Shown here in pieces: positions 50,869-54,325 of a stretch of DNA of 54,325 nucleotides; positions within the stretch are counted from its first letter, which is position 1, and the number at the start of each line of letters is the position of its first letter. This stretch comes from an uncultured Flavobacteriales bacterium (GTDB taxonomy: Bacteria > Bacteroidota > Bacteroidia > Flavobacteriales_G > Salibacteraceae), in the NCBI GenBank assembly GCA_913062955.1, contig CAJXZP010000022.1, forward strand, positions 1 to 54,325, in the 5' to 3' direction. A program made the position numbers and the translations under genes. The notes beneath the pieces are model-generated. The model was given only the letters and a program-made list of their open reading frames with translations. It was not told where the DNA came from and searched no databases.

Positions 50869-51939
50869 ATGAAATTATTCGATCAAATATTAAATAATGC
50901 TTCTTCCGGATGGAAGCAAAAGGGAATGGCACTGGGAACATTACTGTTAGCATCTCTGGGTACTTTTGCAAACGATGGGTCTGGAATTAGCGATGCGAGT
51001 TTAACGTGGGTATTAATTGGAATGATAGGCATTCAAATGGTTATTCTATACGTGATTTCGGGGGTGTTCAAATCATTGACTGGAAATACAGGTATTTGGA
51101 AAAAATTCCTAGATAAACCTTCCGTTGGAGTCGTTACAGGTGTTTTAATGTTAATGAGCACTAGGGTGTTTGCACAAGGAGCAAAGGAAAAGTCATTTGT
51201 TTTAGATTCAAGTTTAGAATCTTTGTTGATTTCTTTAAATGCACTTTTACTAGTCGTTATTGTGGTTCTTTTAACAAACCTCCGGAAAATCACCAATGCG
51301 TTAAAAGGAGAAAGTGAGGAAGAAATTTTGGTTGAGGAAGAAGATATGTTCACCAGTCTTGGTTTAACCGATGCTGTGCCTATTGAACGAGAAAACGAAA
51401 TTCTATTAGAACACGATTACGATGGGATTCATGAGTTAGATAACAACCTGCCCCCTTGGTGGTTATATGGTTTTTATATCACCATTGTGGCTATGTTTGG
51501 GTATATGTATTACTATCTGTTTCATGTAGATAGCCATATAGGCCATACGGAGTTTGTTGCGGAAATGCAAATAGCAGCAGCCGAAGCAGAAGCTCGTGGA
51601 AATAGGGTGGATGAGTCTTCCGTAGAATTATTGATTTCTGCAGCAGATCTTGCTGCGGGTAAAAAAATCTATACCACCAATTGTATCGCTTGTCACTTGG
51701 CTTCTGGTGGAGGTAGTGTAGGTCCTAATCTAACCGATGAATTCTGGATTCATGGAGGAGGAATTAAAAATGTATTCCGTACCGTAAAAGTGGGGGTTCC
51801 TGAAAAAGGAATGATTTCTTGGGAGTCACAATTGTCGCCTAGAGATATACAAAAAGTAGCCAGTTTTGTACTCAGTTTGCAAGGAACAAATCCAGTAGGT
51901 GGGAAAGCACCTGATGGGCAAAAGTGGACGGGTGAATAA
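50869..51939 (+). CDS. ccoP: Cbb3 oxidase monoheme subunit CcoP
   Basis: 356 residues. The N-terminal half has several hydrophobic segments (TWVLIGMIGIQMVILYVISG, SVGVVTGVLMLMS, SLNALLLVVIVVLL), then NNLPPWWLYGFY, the CcoP entry helix signature. A single c-type cytochrome domain follows, with Cys272, Cys275 and His276 in NCIACH, GPNLTDEFW and the axial-Met region KGMISW. Proteobacterial CcoP has two heme domains; only one is present here, and extra membrane helices are added in front. It passes electrons from the periplasmic donor to CcoO. A hairpin with T run lies just after its stop. Confidence 0.93.
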   Translation: MKLFDQILNNASSGWKQKGMALGTLLLASLGTFANDGSGISDASLTWVLIGMIGIQMVILYVISGVFKSLTGNTGIWKKFLDKPSVGVVTGVLMLMSTRVFAQGAKEKSFVLDSSLESLLISLNALLLVVIVVLLTNLRKITNALKGESEEEILVEEEDMFTSLGLTDAVPIERENEILLEHDYDGIHELDNNLPPWWLYGFYITIVAMFGYMYYYLFHVDSHIGHTEFVAEMQIAAAEAEARGNRVDESSVELLISAADLAAGKKIYTTNCIACHLASGGGSVGPNLTDEFWIHGGGIKNVFRTVKVGVPEKGMISWESQLSPRDIQKVASFVLSLQGTNPVGGKAPDGQKWTGE

Positions 51940-51978
51940 CCGAAAAGGCCGTTTACGAAAACAATTTAATTAATAGAT

Positions 51979-52020
51979 ACCTAGACCCATGTGCCTCGCA
52001 CATAGGGTTAGGTGTTTTTT
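51979..52020 (+). terminator. Terminator or attenuator between ccoP and ccoG
   Basis: A long stem with two single-base bulges pairs ACCTAGACCCATGTGC with GCACATAGGGTTAGGT around CTC and is followed by six T. It sits 39 bases after ccoP and 17 before ccoG, so it probably lowers expression of ccoG and ccoH relative to the oxidase subunits. Confidence 0.7.
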
Positions 52021-52037
52021 GTTTCAATACGATACAA

Positions 52038-53477
52038 ATGACCAATATCAATTCAAACTACGGAGAAATAGAAGACGAAAAGGGAAGTTTTAGGGATTCC
52101 ATTGGTACTTTAAATGAAGAGGGTAATCGTAAATGGGTATATCCCAAAAAACCTTCTGGTTGGTACTATAATAGAAGGACTATTGTAGCGTATTCTTTAT
52201 TGGCTATTTTATTTGGTGGACCATTTATAAAAATTCAGGGAGAGCCTCTCTTGTTATTCAATATTTTTGAACGGAAATTTATCATTTTTGGTCAGATTTT
52301 TTGGCCACAAGATTTCTTCCTGTTCGTCATAGCCATGTTGACTTCTATTGTTTTTATTATCCTTTTTACCACCGTTTTTGGAAGGGTGTTTTGTGGGTGG
52401 GTTTGTCCTCAAACCATTTTTTTGGAAATGGTTTTTAGAAAGGTAGAGTATTGGATTGAAGGGGGTTGGAGAAAGCAGAAAAAGCTAGATAAGCTTCCTT
52501 GGAATGCGGAGAAAATTTTGAAAAAGGGAGGAAAGAATGGGATATTCTTTTTGTTCTCAAGTATAATTGCGCATACTTTTTTATCGTATATCATTGGAGT
52601 AGATGAGGTGAATAGACTTTTAACATCTTCTCCATCGGAGAATTTAACGGGGTTTGTATCCATGATGATTTTTACGGGCTTATTCTATGGGGTGTTTGCC
52701 CGGTTTAGAGAACAAGCATGTATTATCGTTTGTCCATATGGACGTTTGCAAGGGGCGTTATTGGATAATAAATCAATAGTGGTAGCCTACGATTTTGTAA
52801 GAGGAGAAAGTACAAACGGTCGGTCAAAATTCCGAAAAAATGAGAATAGAACAGAAGTTGGAAAGGGGGACTGTATTGATTGTCATGCCTGTGTAGATGT
52901 GTGTCCAACGGGGATTGACATTAGAAATGGTACGCAGTTGGAGTGTGTAAATTGTACCGCATGTATGGATGCCTGTGATGATATAATGGAAAATATCAAT
53001 TTACCAAAAGGATTAATTCGGTATGCTTCCATTGAAAATATTGAAAAGAAAGAACCGTTTAAGTTTACCCCCCGTTTAGTAGCCTACAGTGCCGTTTTGG
53101 GTTTGCTCATGTCGGCAATGTTAGTCCTGCTTACTTTACGATCGCCCATTGAAGCCACTATATTAAGAAGTCAGGGAACGACCTTCCAGAAAATTGAAGG
53201 TGGTAAATTACAAAATTTGTATACCTACAAGATTATTAATAAAACCAAAGAGGATATAAAGATTGAATTTAAGCTCGAAAGTTTTAACAAGGCAAGCCTA
53301 AAATTGGTCGGGAAATCTCCTATAGTTCCTTCGGGAGGATCCGCAGAGGGGGCTTTGTTTGTTCGGATAGACTCTGTGGATGTGATAAATTACAAAACAA
53401 GAATAAAAATTAATTTAATGGACCAAGAAAATATCTTGACTACGGTTAAAACAACTTTTTTAGGACCAATACAATAA
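52038..53477 (+). CDS. ccoG: Cytochrome c oxidase accessory protein CcoG (FixG), copper reductase
   Basis: 479 residues with about five membrane helices. Two ferredoxin-type clusters follow: Cys279, 282, 285 and 289 in CIDCHACVDVCP, and Cys303, 306, 309 and 313 in CVNCTACMDACD. CGWVCPQTIF and CIIVCPYGRLQG are further family motifs of the membrane part, and the C-terminal 120 residues are the IgSF-like FixG C domain. CcoG has been shown in Proteobacteria to reduce Cu2+ to Cu+ for CcoI and the oxidase. The gene lies just after the ccoP attenuator and four bases before ccoH. Confidence 0.95.
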   Translation: MTNINSNYGEIEDEKGSFRDSIGTLNEEGNRKWVYPKKPSGWYYNRRTIVAYSLLAILFGGPFIKIQGEPLLLFNIFERKFIIFGQIFWPQDFFLFVIAMLTSIVFIILFTTVFGRVFCGWVCPQTIFLEMVFRKVEYWIEGGWRKQKKLDKLPWNAEKILKKGGKNGIFFLFSSIIAHTFLSYIIGVDEVNRLLTSSPSENLTGFVSMMIFTGLFYGVFARFREQACIIVCPYGRLQGALLDNKSIVVAYDFVRGESTNGRSKFRKNENRTEVGKGDCIDCHACVDVCPTGIDIRNGTQLECVNCTACMDACDDIMENINLPKGLIRYASIENIEKKEPFKFTPRLVAYSAVLGLLMSAMLVLLTLRSPIEATILRSQGTTFQKIEGGKLQNLYTYKIINKTKEDIKIEFKLESFNKASLKLVGKSPIVPSGGSAEGALFVRIDSVDVINYKTRIKINLMDQENILTTVKTTFLGPIQ

Positions 53478-53481
53478 GTGT

Positions 53482-53931
53482 ATGAGATTTACTTGGGGCC
53501 ATGCGGCTGTAGCCATTCCTGTTACCATTGTCGTTGTTTTTACAACGGTATTAATTCTGAGTATGGCGGATAAACGAAAAACAGAATTAGTTACAGAAGA
53601 CTATTACGCCAAAGAAATCCAATTTCAAGATCAATTGGACCGGGTAAAGAATGCCTTAACTTTACAAACGGATTTTACATGGACAAAGGAGGGAGACTCC
53701 TGGGTTTTGGGATTGAAAGGGGATTTTGATTTTCAAGAAATACAGGGAACTTTAACCTTATATAGACCCTCTGATTCTAAATTGGACTTTGAATTACCTA
53801 TCGTTTTGGATGAACAATATAAACAACGAGTTTCCAGTTCGAAATTTGCGAGGGGGAAATACCAAGTACAGGTATTCTGGACTGTGGAGGGTACGGAGTG
53901 TTATTTAGAGAAAAATATTTTTATTCAATAG
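53482..53931 (+). CDS. ccoH: CcoH/FixH family cbb3 assembly protein
   Basis: 149 residues with one N-terminal helix (HAAVAIPVTIVVVFTTVLIL), then VTEDYYAKEIQFQDQLDR, the FixH signature, and a periplasmic beta-rich domain to the end. FixH/CcoH helps CcoN assembly together with CcoI and CcoG. It is four bases after ccoG and nine before the next gene, so the three make an assembly-factor cassette. Confidence 0.9.
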   Translation: MRFTWGHAAVAIPVTIVVVFTTVLILSMADKRKTELVTEDYYAKEIQFQDQLDRVKNALTLQTDFTWTKEGDSWVLGLKGDFDFQEIQGTLTLYRPSDSKLDFELPIVLDEQYKQRVSSSKFARGKYQVQVFWTVEGTECYLEKNIFIQ

Positions 53932-53940
53932 GTAACCGGA

Positions 53941-54325
53941 ATGATGGAGTGGTGGGCAGCAGTATCTATTGGTTTAGTAAGTAGTTTTCACTGTTTAGGA
54001 ATGTGTGGACCCATTGCATTTGCCTTGCCTTTAAATCGTTCGTCACTAGGTTCTCAGTTTATTGGGGGAATTACTTATAATCTAGGGCGATTGAGTACTT
54101 ATGCTATTTTAGGGTTGTTTTTCGGATTACTTGGAAAAAGTTTGGTTATGGCAGGTGCTCAACGAAGCTTATCTATTGGTGCAGGGATAATTATGGTTCT
54201 GAGTGTGTTATTACCAAAAGTGTTCAAAGGATGGAATTTAGACTCTTATACCTTTAAATACATCGGAAAGTTGAAGTCCGTTTTTGCAACCATGTTTCGA
54301 AAATCGTCTATGGAGGCATTGTTTG
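53941..54325 (+). CDS. SafE/TauE-like membrane protein (truncated by the window)
   Basis: An open frame starts with ATG at 53941 (another ATG at 53944) and runs off the end; 128 residues are visible. SSFHCLGMCGPIAFALP near the start is the conserved His-Cys-x2-Met-Cys-Gly-Pro block of the sulphite exporter TauE/SafE-like (UreH-like) membrane proteins found beside cbb3 genes, and two more hydrophobic segments are visible (STYAILGLFFGLLG, LSIGAGIIMVLSVLLP). The Cys/Met motif suggests a role in copper handling for the oxidase, but this is inferred from context. The gene is the next in the ccoG-ccoH cassette. Confidence 0.75.
   Translation, partial: MMEWWAAVSIGLVSSFHCLGMCGPIAFALPLNRSSLGSQFIGGITYNLGRLSTYAILGLFFGLLGKSLVMAGAQRSLSIGAGIIMVLSVLLPKVFKGWNLDSYTFKYIGKLKSVFATMFRKSSMEALF

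Overview
The window is about 54 kb of AT-rich chromosome from a member of the Bacteroidota, most likely a Flavobacteriales-type bacterium. The evidence is a gliding-motility-type C-terminal domain and two type A sorting domains of the type IX secretion system, CarboxypepD_reg/TonB-plug outer-membrane proteins, a fused CcoN-CcoO oxidase subunit, the menaquinone pathway, the fused mutase IcmF, and several upstream boxes matching the Bacteroidota -7 consensus TAnnTTTG. Shine-Dalgarno signals are weak throughout, as is usual in this phylum. I cannot name a species. I see no rRNA, tRNA, CRISPR array, insertion sequence or prophage.

Layout. 1-4.2 kb: end of an outer-membrane protein, then icmF. 4.3-14.8 kb: a TonB-dependent-receptor-like barrel, tamB, tsaD, rlmF and a THUMP rRNA methyltransferase. 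14.9-20.3 kb: a 1457-residue PKD-repeat surface protein, ribH and a small DedA-like membrane protein. 20.3-26.5 kb: a lone receiver protein transcribed away from a tight five-gene operon encoding a ThiF/E1-like enzyme, a LuxI-like GNAT acyltransferase, a 7TMR-DISM histidine kinase, a receiver-kinase hybrid and a receiver. 26.6-28.2 kb: two tandem PPK2 kinases. 28.3-29.9 kb: two T9SS cargo proteins. 30.1-35.7 kb: a minus-strand run (menF, menD, menB, rhomboid protease, HAD phosphatase, class IV aminotransferase). 35.9-39.8 kb: an OmpR-type regulator, an M14 carboxypeptidase and a FadL-like barrel. 39.9-45.5 kb: rlmD, an unexplained intergenic region with an orphan terminator, rocD and a PAS hybrid kinase. 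45.6 kb to the end: the cbb3 oxidase locus (ccoI, ccoS, ccoNO, ccoQ, ccoP, ccoG, ccoH and a truncated SafE-like gene).

How it fits together. menFDB supplies menaquinone, the electron carrier of the respiratory chain that ends at the cbb3 oxidase encoded at the right end, a high-affinity enzyme for low oxygen. The copper ATPase CcoI, CcoG and CcoH are its assembly factors, and a set of 22-bp repeats upstream of ccoS is a good candidate control region.

The least explained part is the ThiF-GNAT-kinase-receiver operon. It has the parts of a 'make a small molecule and sense it' circuit, but none of its receivers has a DNA-binding domain, so its output is unknown. I regard it as the best candidate for an undescribed system. 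Other points worth following are a tamB reading frame with no ATG/GTG/TTG start at the expected place and a possible small RNA at about 41.5-41.7 kb.
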